A stretch of 64,000 bases of DNA from Bin80 sp965215475. GTDB lineage: Bacteria > Bacteroidota > Rhodothermia > Rhodothermales > Bin80. Shown here one piece after another: positions 55,272-64,000 of this stretch. The stretch's first letter is position 1; each line of letters starts with the position of its first letter. The notes under the pieces were generated by a model. It was not told the DNA's origin, ran no database searches, and worked only from the letters and a program-made list of their open reading frames with translations. The position numbers and the translations under genes were made by a program. The DNA is taken from the NCBI GenBank assembly GCA_965215475.1, contig OZ244061.1:3534001-3598000 (forward strand), given 5' to 3'.

Positions 55272-55545
55272 GGTTCTATCGCAATTGTTGTGGGTAAAGG
55301 TCTAGTCCCCGCAGAAAAACAAAACGGCAGATCTGAAATTCTCAAACTTTCTGTACCATCTTCCGATTGTTTTTATGGCTTGAATTTTTCCATGAATACG
55401 CTCTTATCTAGCATTAGATTGAGGGTGACAGAGCTCGTTGTACACTCCTTTGAAGTGTCGTTCAAACATCTCGGCGACCTCAATCGCCCACCAAAGACTA
55501 AGTCGAAGCTACTGCGTAATACCTAAATGATGTTCTTTTACATTC
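55272..55545 (-). pseudogene. Relic C: 3' end of the same ISL3-like transposon
   Basis: From ggttctatcgcaattgttgt at 55272 inward, this segment parallels relics A (8231) and B (11951): ccgcagaaaaac, cggcagatctgaaattctcaa, ttgaatttttccatgaata and agattgagggtgaca all have close counterparts in relic A. No reading frame of useful length survives. It lies directly downstream of res (15 bp past the stop), so the restriction-modification operon abuts an old transposon end. Confidence 0.62.
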
Positions 55546-55705
55546 ATATTGAATTCGCTTCCGAATGACTAAGTTAGTCTAGATCAGGTAGGAATAGCAA
55601 AGAGAAAATTAGTCCACTGGGTCATGAGCGAATCAGTCCGTCTATTTGTGTGTACATCTTGTGCTGCTATTCCAGTACATTTCGTCAAATAAAAAAGTAT
55701 CCTTT

Positions 55706-57679
55706 ATGTCTAGTCCTAAATCCAAGAACAAAAACGGATCCAATCTCTATCATCCTTCCGCTGATTTCCGTGCACAGGCACACTTAAGTTCCAAGGATGC
55801 TTATTTCGCCAAATATCGAGATTCGATCGCGGATCCAGAACGCTTCTGGAGTGAGGTGGCTCGTGAGCGGATTGATTGGTTCAAACCATTCACCTGGGCG
55901 CGGGATGTATCCTATGCGTCGTCTGATGTGAATATCCAATGGTTTGGGGATGGAGAGTTGAATGCATCTCATAATTGCCTGGATCGTCATCTATCGGATC
56001 GTGCAGAGCAGGTGGCATTGATTTGGGAGCCAGATAATCCTGAAGATGATGCACGACAGTTGACCTACCGTGAGCTCCACAGAGAGGTATGTCAACTAGG
56101 TAATGTTCTTTCTTCCTTGGGGGTGAAAAAAGGGGATCGTGTTACAATATATATGCCCATGATTCCCGAGGCGGCCGTTGCAATGTTGGCATGCAGCAGA
56201 ATTGGAGCGGTACACTCGGTTGTGTTTGCAGGGTTTTCCCCAGAATCGTTAGCAGATCGAATTCTGGATTGTGACTCAACATTTGTGATCACAGCGGACG
56301 AAGGATTGAGGGGGGGCAAAAAGGTCCCTTTGAAAAATAATGTAGATGAAGCATTGAAACGTTGTCCTGAGGTAGATTCTGTACTCGTAGTACAGCGGAC
56401 GGGGGGAGAGATTGCATGGGAGAGCAATCGGGATTATTGGTATCATGATTATGTCCCTTCGGCAAGTACAGAGTGTGATGCCGTTTCCATGAATGCAGAA
56501 GATCCTTTGTTCATTCTGTATACATCTGGATCAACCGGGAAACCCAAAGGCTTATTGCATACCACAGGAGGGTACCTGGTGTATACCTCCATGACCCATG
56601 AACTTGTGTTTGACTATCATGCGGGAGATGTTTTTTGGTGTTCGGCGGATGTAGGTTGGATCACGGGCCATTCATACATTGTCTATGGCCCACTCCTAAA
56701 TGGGGCAACACAGGTATTCTTTGAAGGCATACCGACGTATCCGGATGCTTCACGATTCTGGCAAGTGATTGATAAATATCAGGTAAATCAGTTCTATACT
56801 GCTCCTACAGCGATACGTGCACTCATGAGCAAGGGAGACTCGTTTGTGAAAGAGACGAATCGATCCTCATTGAGGCTATTGGGATCGGTTGGTGAACCCA
56901 TTAATCCCGAAGCATGGCGATGGTACCACGAAGTTGTTGGGAATGGTCAATGCCCGATTGTAGATACTTGGTGGCAGACAGAAACAGGTGGAATTCTAAT
57001 TACTCCTCTACCCGGAGCAATCCCTACGAAACCGGGCTCCGCGACGCTACCCTTTTTCGGGATTCAGCCCGAGATTCTTGATAATGAAGGAAATATATTG
57101 AGTGGAGAAGCCGCGGGGGTTTTGGCAATCAAAGAGTCATGGCCTAGTCAAGCTCGTACGGTGTACAGGGATCATGAACGATTTATACAGACATATTTTT
57201 CCACGTTTGAAGGAAAGTACTTCACGGGAGATGGATGCCGCCGGGATTCGGATGGCTATTACTGGATTACTGGTAGGATTGATGATGTGCTAAATGTGAG
57301 TGGGCATCGGATGGGGACAGCAGAGATTGAAAGTGCTCTGGTTGCTCACAGGAGTGTAGCCGAGGCAGCAGTGGTAGGATTTCCGCATTCAATCAAAGGG
57401 CAGGGAATTTATGCATACGTTACTCTGAATACCAGTGAAGATCCTTCAGAGTTGCTTCGAAGCGAATTGGTCACTCATGTACGGACTCAGATCGGTCCGA
57501 TTGCAAAGCCGGATTTCATTCAGTTCGCACCGTCGTTACCCAAGACAAGGAGCGGAAAAATTATGCGTCGTATCCTTCGAAAGATTGCCGAGAATGATTA
57601 TGAGGAATTAGGGGATACGTCAACACTGGCGGATCCCACGGTAGTCGATTCTCTTATTGAACAGAGGCAGAATCGGTAG
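55706..57679 (+). CDS. acs: Acetyl-CoA synthetase (AMP-forming)
   Basis: The 657-aa enzyme makes acetyl-CoA from acetate, ATP and CoA via acetyl-AMP. It has the N-terminal acetyl-CoA synthetase region (RDSIADPERFWSEVARERID), the AMP-binding P-loop LFILYTSGSTGKPKGLLHTT, VDTWWQTETGGILITPLPGA, and the hinge region GRIDDVLNVSGHRMGTAEIE. The C-terminal PKTRSGKIMRRILRKIA holds the lysine that acetylation controls in many bacteria. I use ATG 55706, which begins MSSPKSKNKNGSNLYHPSA, rather than the far upstream ATG 55646. Its 3' end overlaps the convergent kinase gene by 26 bp. Confidence 0.95.
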   Translation: MSSPKSKNKNGSNLYHPSADFRAQAHLSSKDAYFAKYRDSIADPERFWSEVARERIDWFKPFTWARDVSYASSDVNIQWFGDGELNASHNCLDRHLSDRAEQVALIWEPDNPEDDARQLTYRELHREVCQLGNVLSSLGVKKGDRVTIYMPMIPEAAVAMLACSRIGAVHSVVFAGFSPESLADRILDCDSTFVITADEGLRGGKKVPLKNNVDEALKRCPEVDSVLVVQRTGGEIAWESNRDYWYHDYVPSASTECDAVSMNAEDPLFILYTSGSTGKPKGLLHTTGGYLVYTSMTHELVFDYHAGDVFWCSADVGWITGHSYIVYGPLLNGATQVFFEGIPTYPDASRFWQVIDKYQVNQFYTAPTAIRALMSKGDSFVKETNRSSLRLLGSVGEPINPEAWRWYHEVVGNGQCPIVDTWWQTETGGILITPLPGAIPTKPGSATLPFFGIQPEILDNEGNILSGEAAGVLAIKESWPSQARTVYRDHERFIQTYFSTFEGKYFTGDGCRRDSDGYYWITGRIDDVLNVSGHRMGTAEIESALVAHRSVAEAAVVGFPHSIKGQGIYAYVTLNTSEDPSELLRSELVTHVRTQIGPIAKPDFIQFAPSLPKTRSGKIMRRILRKIAENDYEELGDTSTLADPTVVDSLIEQRQNR

Positions 57680-58589
57680 ATTGCCGAATAGCAATCCGGA
57701 CGGCACCTTCAGCCGGAGGGGCGTCAGGGGAAATATATTTTGCGATCGGCCAAATTTTCTCCATGGCTGCGCAGAGGCGTTTCTCGTAGTATTTATGATT
57801 ACTCAGCCCTCCAATGATCGTATATGTTGGAGTCAAATTGGGGTGCTTCCTCAAGATCAAATGTGCTTGTTCAGCCAGCATGTTGGTTTCTTTGTTTACA
57901 ACAGAAGAAGCAACGACATCTCCATTTTCCGCGGCTTCCAGCGTCAATGGTGCCATATCTTGAAATTTCCAGTCAGGTTGGTTGATGACTCTCAGCAGAG
58001 ACTGTCGATCGTGAATATTAAGATGGCTTTTTGCTAGCTGTGTGAGCTGTGTTTCTGGGCCCCCATCCAATGCTTGCGCGATTGCAGTCATGGCACGTCT
58101 ACCAATGGTGTAGCCACTCCCCTCATCTCCGATTAAATATCCCCAGCCTCCTACATGACAATATTCTGATAGGTCAGGCCCAGTTCTTGCCATTACTCCA
58201 CTTCCCGTACCTGCAATAAAAACAAGCCCCCTTTTTCCAGCTAAAGCTCCCTCCAATGCGATCACGCCATCATGGGAGATCGTGATGTGAAGGGGACGCT
58301 TGGAATGTGTCATGAGTCGAATATGACGGATAAGCTTCTCTTGGATGGATGGTAAACTAGCACCAGCGATACCGGCATGAACGGCACGCAGAGATCCGCC
58401 GGGTATTTTGTCTAGGGCCTTATTGATAAGAGAAGATAATAGCGAGGCTGTCTGTTCGATTCCTTGACGGAGTACATTGGCGGGCCCTCCAAGAAATTCT
58501 AAATCCGAGGTTCCGCTCTCTGTTCTGGCGTAGAGCCGAGTTTTTGTGGCCCCAGCATCAATCCCAAAATACCAATCATTAGAGATCAT
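57654..58589 (-). CDS. BadF/BadG-type ATPase, probable N-acetylglucosamine kinase
   Basis: About 311 aa with the sugar-kinase/ASKHA fold: phosphate-1 loop FGIDAGATKTRLYAR, adenosine motif GLVFIAGTGSGVMARTG and the GGWGYLIGDEGSGYTIGRRA signature of GlcNAc kinases (NAGK/MurK-like). A role in recycling amino sugars from peptidoglycan is likely. The ATG at 58589 gives MISNDWYFGIDAGATK, a normal start; it overlaps the end of the upstream penicillin-acylase-like gene by 11 bp. The product could act on other sugars. Confidence 0.85.
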   Translation of the reverse strand: MISNDWYFGIDAGATKTRLYARTESGTSDLEFLGGPANVLRQGIEQTASLLSSLINKALDKIPGGSLRAVHAGIAGASLPSIQEKLIRHIRLMTHSKRPLHITISHDGVIALEGALAGKRGLVFIAGTGSGVMARTGPDLSEYCHVGGWGYLIGDEGSGYTIGRRAMTAIAQALDGGPETQLTQLAKSHLNIHDRQSLLRVINQPDWKFQDMAPLTLEAAENGDVVASSVVNKETNMLAEQAHLILRKHPNLTPTYTIIGGLSNHKYYEKRLCAAMEKIWPIAKYISPDAPPAEGAVRIAIRQSTDSASVQ

Positions 58590-60381
58590 CCGGTAGAAGA
58601 ACTGTGGTATTCTGGTAGGAATCAAGCAGGGGAAATATTGAAGGTTCGCTCATTTCGAAAATGTACCGGCCAAAAGGTTGATACCTTTTCAAGGTCTTTT
58701 TGCGGATGAAGTAAGGGCTGCTTGGGTCACTCCATGTCCAACTTTCCCATGTAACGGGTGCAGCTGCAGCATTGGTCCCTCCCCAGAGCATCGTAGACTC
58801 ATGACCTATCAGTGGAGATTTGGTTGGGGAATATTTCCTGCTTTTTTTGTAGCCATGGAGCGTAAAGTGGCGCCGGTCGTCATGTACACGTTCCCAGAGC
58901 CACTGATTCTGATCCACCCCAAGTTTTTGCTCCAGCCGATCAACGGCACGGGCAAATGCTTCTTCGGGGGGTTCGCCTTCAGAGATCATCCATTCATGAT
59001 AGATTGTAGCACCGATACTATTTCCCGTGAATGTGTGATTCCAATTCTCAAGGTAGGCAAGTGCAGAATGAACCTGTGTCGGGGCGCTGGGAGGAATTCG
59101 CAAGGAATCGAGATGACTGGGTAGGGTGCTTGCAGCCCAAGGGCTCCAAGTATCGGTGACCCATTCAGATGGATCAGATTCATTCAACTTGAGATTACTT
59201 AAGTAGAACGCGCTATGGATAGCGGAGGAATCATTACTGATAACGAATCCAGAAGGAGAAATAGGGAACAAGAATTCCGGATTACCACTGACGGTCCAAG
59301 AATTATCTGTTGAGATCAAAATTCCATCACCACGCCAGATATTAAATTGAGCGGGTTGATTATTTAATAAACTGAACCAGGCTTGCACATCGTTCTGAGA
59401 TCCAAGGCCCGGCCAAAGTAATTCCTCCTGTGCGCCACGAATGCTGAAACTACTGTCTGATCTGTGATAGTAAACGATTTCTTCGTGGTCAGAAAAGCGA
59501 AAACGAAGTGGATAGATTGGTCCATAACGAGTAGGTCGAACTGTTTTCGGGGAATTCAGAAGAATTGACCAGACTCGATTTCCCATTTTTCCTGCTGGGA
59601 AAAATGGGGTTCCAATCAATGAAGCTCCTTGCAAAACAAAGTCATGATCCACCTTCAAAATGACTTCTTGAAAAACGGGGCCGACCGCTTGTCCCAGTAT
59701 GTGGCGCTGATAAAGTAAAGGGTGCTCAGATGTTGGAAGAACCCAGGCATGACTTGATTCCATCCCATGCAGGTAAACCATAGAGTCAAGAATGGCATTA
59801 TCAGTACAAATTAACTCTCCGAGAGCACATACAGATTCAGGTACATTACTCATCCAGGCAATGAACCGTTCAATCGCCAGAGTATGCCATGGCTCCCATG
59901 GTTCGGGGGTAATGTTCTGAAAAAAAAACTCATGCACTTGATCGGTATCCAGCCATGCATGCTGAATTCCTTTCCCGAATGCGGTGATTAGGCCTAGTTC
60001 GTCCGGACTAAGGTATTCCTCGGCACGCTGAGCATTTTCAGGCAGGCCAAGAAGCCGAATGACTTGATCTGCCTCGACTACCTCAGGTCCATACCAATCG
60101 CTCAATTTTCCCAAAGCGGCCTGCCGCCACAGTGCAATAGTCCAACCATTGAGTTTCCCTTGCACATAGCCAAGACCGAATAGTGCATCGGACAGGGAAC
60201 TGCCCTGAATCTCTGCGATATTGAATTCGCCCCATTGTATCTCTACAGGAGAGGTGAGTCCAGCTACCTCTACTTCATCAGGGAGACGATATTCCCAGTC
60301 ATATGCTGTGCGCCATATACTACCGATGACGACCAAGAAAATCAGGATTGCTGTGAATATCCAGCCAATAGTTCTCATCAA
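58579..60381 (-). CDS. Penicillin acylase family protein (Ntn hydrolase)
   Basis: The 600-aa exported protein has an N-terminal anchor or signal (IFTAILIFLVVIGSIWRTA), a small-subunit-like region (LFGLGYVQGKLNGWTIALWR, typical of the alpha subunit), and a self-cleavage site at GMESSHAWVLPTSEHPLLYQ, where Ser210 (or 209) would become the N-terminal nucleophile. The usual GSNNW motif is altered here to SSHAW. The beta-subunit region continues with WGGTNAAAAPVTWESW. At 600 aa it is shorter than most members (700-850), and substrates of this family range from penicillins to acyl-homoserine lactones. Catalytic competence is uncertain because of the altered motif. It shares an operon with the downstream kinase. 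Confidence 0.78.
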   Translation of the reverse strand: MMRTIGWIFTAILIFLVVIGSIWRTAYDWEYRLPDEVEVAGLTSPVEIQWGEFNIAEIQGSSLSDALFGLGYVQGKLNGWTIALWRQAALGKLSDWYGPEVVEADQVIRLLGLPENAQRAEEYLSPDELGLITAFGKGIQHAWLDTDQVHEFFFQNITPEPWEPWHTLAIERFIAWMSNVPESVCALGELICTDNAILDSMVYLHGMESSHAWVLPTSEHPLLYQRHILGQAVGPVFQEVILKVDHDFVLQGASLIGTPFFPAGKMGNRVWSILLNSPKTVRPTRYGPIYPLRFRFSDHEEIVYYHRSDSSFSIRGAQEELLWPGLGSQNDVQAWFSLLNNQPAQFNIWRGDGILISTDNSWTVSGNPEFLFPISPSGFVISNDSSAIHSAFYLSNLKLNESDPSEWVTDTWSPWAASTLPSHLDSLRIPPSAPTQVHSALAYLENWNHTFTGNSIGATIYHEWMISEGEPPEEAFARAVDRLEQKLGVDQNQWLWERVHDDRRHFTLHGYKKSRKYSPTKSPLIGHESTMLWGGTNAAAAPVTWESWTWSDPSSPYFIRKKTLKRYQPFGRYIFEMSEPSIFPLLDSYQNTTVLLPDDL

Positions 60382-60473
60382 ACAGTTATCTTAATAGGAG
60401 TTGGATCCATTATGCGGTGCAATTGTTGCATAGACCGTTGCTTTAACTACCTACGGAGAAAAGAGGAAATTCT

Positions 60474-62114
60474 ATGAAGGTGCACACAAAAATAGCATTT
60501 GGTGTTTTAGTGTTAGTTGCCGGCGTGCTCTTGGGCATGCAACTGGAGTCTGCATTGTCTGATGATACGAGAGCTGCATTAAAAAAACTCGAACATGCAT
60601 TCCTGGTCATTAATGAGCGTTACGTTGAAGACGTAGACTCTGGAGCTCTCGCCGAACATGCTTTAGAGGGAATGCTGGAAGAGCTGGATCCTCATTCAGT
60701 ATACATTGATGCAGAGACAATGCGTCGAGTTGAGGAAGATTTCAGCGGTGGATTTGAGGGGATTGGGATCTCGTTTGAGTTTATTGAGGGAGAGCAAGGT
60801 CAGGATACACTCATCGTACTCAGCGTAATTCCAGAAGGGCCCAGTGAAAAAGTGGGGCTACATTCTGGAGATCGTATCATAGAAGTAGATGGTGAAAGCA
60901 CCATTGGTTTCGAGACGGCCGATGTTCAGCGTACGCTGAAAGGTCCTCGCGGTACATCGGTGGACATTGTGGTCGTGCGACCAGGATATTCAGATCCGAT
61001 TGAGTTTACAATTATCCGCGATCGTATCCCACTGTATGCTGTTGATGTCGCATACATGATAGACGAGGAAACGGGATTTATTAAGATTAACCGTTTTTCA
61101 GGGACGACCCACAGAGAATTTCGTGAGGCAGTTAGCCATCTCAAGTCCGAAGGTATGCAACGCCTAATGTTGGATCTACGTGGAAACTCAGGTGGCTATA
61201 TGGAGATGGCTGTACAACTCTCAGATGAATTTCTTCCTGAAGATGCATTGATTGTATCTCAGAAGGGGCGCATACGTGATGCCAATCATTCATTTTTTGG
61301 TACTACAGCAGGGCTTTTGGAGGATGAGTCGATTATCGTGTTAGTGAATGAGGCTTCTGCATCGGCTAGTGAGATTGTAGCTGGAGCTTTGCAAGATCAT
61401 GATCGCGGGCTTGTTGTTGGGCGTAGGACTTTTGGGAAAGGGCTTGTACAACAGCAGCATACTCTCCCTGATGGGAGTGCAATGCGGGTAACGATTGCGC
61501 GATATTATACTCCGTCTGGAAGATTAATTCAAACCCCTTATATCGGAGGAGATCGAGAAGGATATTTGAGTATGAAGCGTGAAATTTTTGATAATACTGC
61601 ACTGCTAAGTGCGGAAGAAATCTTGGAGAGCGTTCCAGATTCATTAATCTACGAAACTGTCGGTGGCCGTGAGGTGATGGGAGGGGGAGGAATCCTTCCA
61701 GACTTTATTGTAGAGATTGATTCGGTATCACTGTTTTTACGTGAAATTCTGAGCCTTGATATTGCGAATTCCTATGCCCGCATGTGGTATGATCGCGAAA
61801 ATGAGGCGCTGACGACTCGCTGGGAAAATCAGCGAGATGATTTTATTGAATCATTCGAGATCCCCGAGGCGGAGTATGAGGGGTTCTTGGATTATGCACG
61901 CGTCAGAGGGATAAAGATCGGTACGGGTGAAGATGCATTCGATATGGCGGAGGTAGAAGAGGACAGATCTTATCTTGAAGCGCGAATTAAGGCTAGGCTT
62001 GCCGTTCGTCTTTTTGATCTTGAAGCATTTTATCCAATTATGCACCCAGAAGACCGTACTTTGCAGGAGGCGCTCAAGCTTTGGCCTGAAGCAAAAAGTA
62101 TTGCTCAACAATAA
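60474..62114 (+). CDS. ctpA: C-terminal processing protease (S41, CtpA-like)
   Basis: This 546-aa exported serine protease has an N-terminal membrane/signal segment (IAFGVLVLVAGVLLGMQLES) and a substrate-capping region (DPHSVYIDAETMRRVEEDFS). A PDZ domain follows (GFEGIGISFEFIEGE; GLHSGDRIIEVDGES), then the S41 catalytic core: LDLRGNSGGYMEMAV, NEASASASEIVAG (nucleophile within residues 295-299) and FGKGLVQQQ with the general-base Lys322. It trims C-termini of envelope proteins. The start has gaggaa 6 bp upstream. It is divergent from the penicillin-acylase gene. Confidence 0.92.
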   Translation: MKVHTKIAFGVLVLVAGVLLGMQLESALSDDTRAALKKLEHAFLVINERYVEDVDSGALAEHALEGMLEELDPHSVYIDAETMRRVEEDFSGGFEGIGISFEFIEGEQGQDTLIVLSVIPEGPSEKVGLHSGDRIIEVDGESTIGFETADVQRTLKGPRGTSVDIVVVRPGYSDPIEFTIIRDRIPLYAVDVAYMIDEETGFIKINRFSGTTHREFREAVSHLKSEGMQRLMLDLRGNSGGYMEMAVQLSDEFLPEDALIVSQKGRIRDANHSFFGTTAGLLEDESIIVLVNEASASASEIVAGALQDHDRGLVVGRRTFGKGLVQQQHTLPDGSAMRVTIARYYTPSGRLIQTPYIGGDREGYLSMKREIFDNTALLSAEEILESVPDSLIYETVGGREVMGGGGILPDFIVEIDSVSLFLREILSLDIANSYARMWYDRENEALTTRWENQRDDFIESFEIPEAEYEGFLDYARVRGIKIGTGEDAFDMAEVEEDRSYLEARIKARLAVRLFDLEAFYPIMHPEDRTLQEALKLWPEAKSIAQQ

Positions 62115-62192
62115 TATGCGTATTGCATTGGAATTTCCATGCAAAACGTTAAATTTAGGAGAATTCTCATTCTATCTGATTGACGTACCTGT

Positions 62193-62222
62193 TTGGCAGG
62201 ATTGTTAATTAGGTAGTATATT
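62193..62222 (+). promoter_or_regulatory. Sigma70-like promoter before the exbB cluster
   Basis: TTGGCA (62193-62198) and TATATT (62217-62222) are separated by 18 bp and lie 55 bp ahead of the exbB start, in an A/T-rich gap. The match to the -35/-10 consensus is good, but promoters of this phylum can differ. Confidence 0.4.
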
Positions 62223-62277
62223 ATAGGTTTCGTATTCAACACTTAATATTTCAATCAATTTTCTGGAGGACTAGTCC

Positions 62278-62961
62278 ATGAAGCTATTCGGGAACATCAT
62301 GCCCGTTCAAGACGCAGCTGTTGCAGAGGAAGGCATGATCAATGTACTGGTAAATTATTTCAATCAGGGAGGCGAGTTCATGTGGCCTGTCCTGATTATT
62401 CTGATCATTGGCCTTGCTATAGCATTTGAGCGTGTGATTCAGCTGATTCTTGCTGATGTGAACACGCGCAAATTTATTGTCAGCGTCAAAGAAGCTCTCC
62501 AGGATGGTGGAGTTTCGGCAGCTGAAGAGATCTGTGCAGCCACTCGTGGGCCGGTCGCAGCAGTTTTTCAAGCAGGCTTAATGCGTGCAGATGAGGGGAT
62601 TGAAGCTGTGGAAAAAGCGGTTGTTGCCTATGGCTCAATCGAAATGAGCTTCTTGGAGCGCGGTCTTGTCTGGCTTTCGCTCTTTATTGCATTAGCTCCC
62701 ATGTTTGGGTTCCTCGGTACGGTGATTGGTATGGTCGCTGCGTTCGATGCAATTGAAGCCGCGGGTGATATTTCTCCAAGCTTGGTCGCTAGGGGGATTA
62801 AGATTGCATTGTTGACCACGGTTTTCGGTTTGATTGTTGCCATCATCTTACAGTTCTTCTATAATTATGCAGTTTCCAAGATTGATAGGATCGTTGTAGA
62901 GATGGAAGAAGCTTCAATTGAGTTGATCGATTCTCTTGTCATGAAAGAATCCTCTTCATAG
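62278..62961 (+). CDS. exbB: MotA/TolQ/ExbB proton channel protein
   Basis: The 227-aa inner-membrane protein has the family's layout: one N-terminal helix (MWPVLIILIIGLAIAFERVI), a cytoplasmic region, and two C-terminal helices (GLVWLSLFIALAPMFGFLGT; IKIALLTTVFGLIVAIILQF), with the GTVIGMVAAFDAI segment between them. With ExbD it forms the proton-driven motor that energises TonB-dependent receptors such as those at 1 and 41713. ggaggac precedes the start by about 9 bp. It leads the 62-64 kb cluster. Confidence 0.92.
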   Translation: MKLFGNIMPVQDAAVAEEGMINVLVNYFNQGGEFMWPVLIILIIGLAIAFERVIQLILADVNTRKFIVSVKEALQDGGVSAAEEICAATRGPVAAVFQAGLMRADEGIEAVEKAVVAYGSIEMSFLERGLVWLSLFIALAPMFGFLGTVIGMVAAFDAIEAAGDISPSLVARGIKIALLTTVFGLIVAIILQFFYNYAVSKIDRIVVEMEEASIELIDSLVMKESSS

Positions 62962-63010
62962 GAGGCACGATCTATATCATCGGGGTATATCCCCAATAAA
63001 CCAAGATTTC

Positions 63011-63274
63011 ATGCTCAACGTTGCTCTATATATCGTTTTTGCGCTGATCGGCCTCGGCTTGTTGGTCATGCTTGCATCTGGTATTCGCAGTCTCATGTAT
63101 GGCAAGGTAAAGATGCTTTCGATTGCCTTCGTCGCCGTTCCGCCTGTATTATTCTTGATTCTCGGGCTTGCATTGCCCACCTGGACGGATGCGGGCATTA
63201 TGACGATTATCATTTCTCTTGTACTGACACTTGTTGCACTTTTGGTGTCAGGTGTTAAGAACCTTGTTTCCTGA
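63011..63274 (+). CDS. Small membrane protein between exbB and exbD
   Basis: An 87-aa protein with three membrane helices (VALYIVFALIGLGLLVMLAS; LSIAFVAVPPVLFLILGLAL; GIMTIIISLVLTLVALLVSG) and no recognised family. It sits between exbB and the first exbD with gaps of 49 and 23 bp, on the same strand, so it is probably part of the motor operon. Whether it is a motor component is unknown. Confidence 0.65.
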   Translation: MLNVALYIVFALIGLGLLVMLASGIRSLMYGKVKMLSIAFVAVPPVLFLILGLALPTWTDAGIMTIIISLVLTLVALLVSGVKNLVS

Positions 63275-63297
63275 TCTATTAGACCTGAATAATTCGA

Positions 63298-63861
63298 ATG
63301 GGTAGTATACTTGCCAAGAAAAAGAAACGACAGGGTGCGGAGATCCCAACATCTTCGATGGCGGATATCGCTTTTTTGCTCTTGATTTTCTTTCTGGTTA
63401 CCACGACCATTGACGTAGATACCGGGATTGGAATGACCTTGCCTCCAGAGCCGGATGAAACCACGCCGCCCCCTCCGGTCAGTGATCGTAACATGCTCAA
63501 GATTCTGATTAACGCGCAGGGGCAAGTACTTCTTGAGGATTTACCTTCTTCTGTATCACAGATCCGTAATGAGGTTTTGACGCATGTTCAGAATAATGGA
63601 TCGGATGCGCGCTATTCAGATTCTCCCTCGAAGGCAGTTGTATCCATTAAAACAGACCGTCTAACTCCCTACAATCTATATATCCAGACGCTTGATGAGG
63701 TCTGGATGGCTTACTTTGAGATATGGGATACGGAAGCACGGTCGATGGGGCATCCAAGCTATGTTGAATATCGTTCTGAATTGGAAGCTGGGGAAGAGAA
63801 TGAAATTCGCGAGAAGTGGCCCGCCCAGGTTTCATTGGCTGAACCAGATCCCGGAAATTGA
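63298..63861 (+). CDS. exbD: ExbD/TolR biopolymer transport protein
   Basis: This 187-aa protein has a short cytoplasmic tail and the ExbD membrane helix with the proton-carrying Asp in TSSMADIAFLLLIFFLVTTT. Its periplasmic domain (MLKILINAQGQVLLEDLPSS) is longer than usual and ends in an acidic, Pro-rich tail. It should partner ExbB at 62278. A second exbD follows after 14 bp. Confidence 0.9.
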   Translation: MGSILAKKKKRQGAEIPTSSMADIAFLLLIFFLVTTTIDVDTGIGMTLPPEPDETTPPPPVSDRNMLKILINAQGQVLLEDLPSSVSQIRNEVLTHVQNNGSDARYSDSPSKAVVSIKTDRLTPYNLYIQTLDEVWMAYFEIWDTEARSMGHPSYVEYRSELEAGEENEIREKWPAQVSLAEPDPGN

Positions 63862-63875
63862 ACTTAAGGAGTAGA

Positions 63876-64000
63876 ATGGCTCATTTTACAAAAAAATCTA
63901 AAGCCAAACCTGAGATTTCTACGGCATCTTTGCCGGACATCATTTTTATGCTCTTGATCTTTTTCATGGTTACGACCGTGTTGCGAGAGCAAGAAGTTCA
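63876..64000 (+). CDS. exbD: Second ExbD/TolR protein (cut by window edge)
   Basis: An ATG at 63876, with aaggag at 63866-63871, starts KKSKAKPEISTASLPDIIFM, then LLIFFMVTTVLREQEV, before the window ends. This is the ExbD membrane helix with its conserved Asp. Pairs of ExbD after one ExbB are frequent in Bacteroidota-type operons. Confidence 0.85.
   Translation, partial: MAHFTKKSKAKPEISTASLPDIIFMLLIFFMVTTVLREQEV

Noticed and set aside
1..64000. tRNA, rRNA and riboswitch genes
   Set aside because: Read by eye, no cloverleaf with a T-loop consensus, no rRNA segment and no known riboswitch core was recognised. A covariance search could still find one.

Overview
The window looks like a chromosomal segment of a Gram-negative member of the Bacteroidota/Rhodothermota side of the tree, with Rhodothermota-like most likely. 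The pointers are TonB-dependent receptors with carboxypeptidase-like N-terminal domains, a FecI/FecR/STN-receptor signalling cassette, a C-terminal sorting domain of the type IX secretion system (T9SS), a decayed PorU-type T9SS sortase gene, a PorV-like tail, and Bacteroidota-style IS66 and ISL3 transposases. This is inference from protein families; no rRNA or tRNA gene was recognised. The segment mixes normal core genes with many decayed mobile elements and broken surface-protein genes.

Layout. 1-8.2 kb: a TonB receptor running off the left edge, ppk1, pdxH, and a large leucine-rich-repeat (LRR) protein with a T9SS tail. 8.2-14 kb: a transposon graveyard (an ISL3-like relic, a shattered IS66 gene, an intact ISL3 element with a perfect 8-bp target duplication inside another relic) around ppk2. 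14-24 kb: a broken porU-like gene, a soluble double-Cache protein, ybaK, the overlapping lipoprotein-birA-coaX cluster, IS110 and TnpB pseudogenes, and a TonB-receptor pseudogene fused to a PorV-like tail. 24-31 kb: a CusCBA-type metal efflux operon behind a small His/Cys-rich gene and a two-tier hairpin. 31-38 kb: a secreted-protein fragment ending at a run of 12 G, an intact IS110 transposase with a structured upstream leader (candidate bridge RNA), and a Calx-beta repeat outer-membrane protein that has lost its 5' end. 38-48 kb: fabI, an L,D-transpeptidase, an NfeD pair, the STN TonB receptor/FecR/ECF-sigma cassette, and a nucleoside transporter. 48-55 kb: a UvrD/PcrA helicase and a type III restriction-modification system whose mod gene carries a second run of 12 G at its start. 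55-64 kb: acetyl-CoA synthetase, a BadF-type kinase, a penicillin-acylase family protein, a CtpA protease, and an ExbB/ExbD cluster cut by the right edge.

How it fits together. The ExbB/ExbD motor would energise the TonB receptors, and FecI/FecR would control one of them. PPK1 and PPK2 make and use polyphosphate. The most notable system is the type III restriction-modification locus. Its G tract makes tract length decide between a full-length Mod, a shorter Mod from an ATG abutting the tract, or no Mod. A second G tract of the same length, in the same codon context, sits in a secreted-protein gene, which suggests coordinated phase variation of DNA methylation and the cell surface.
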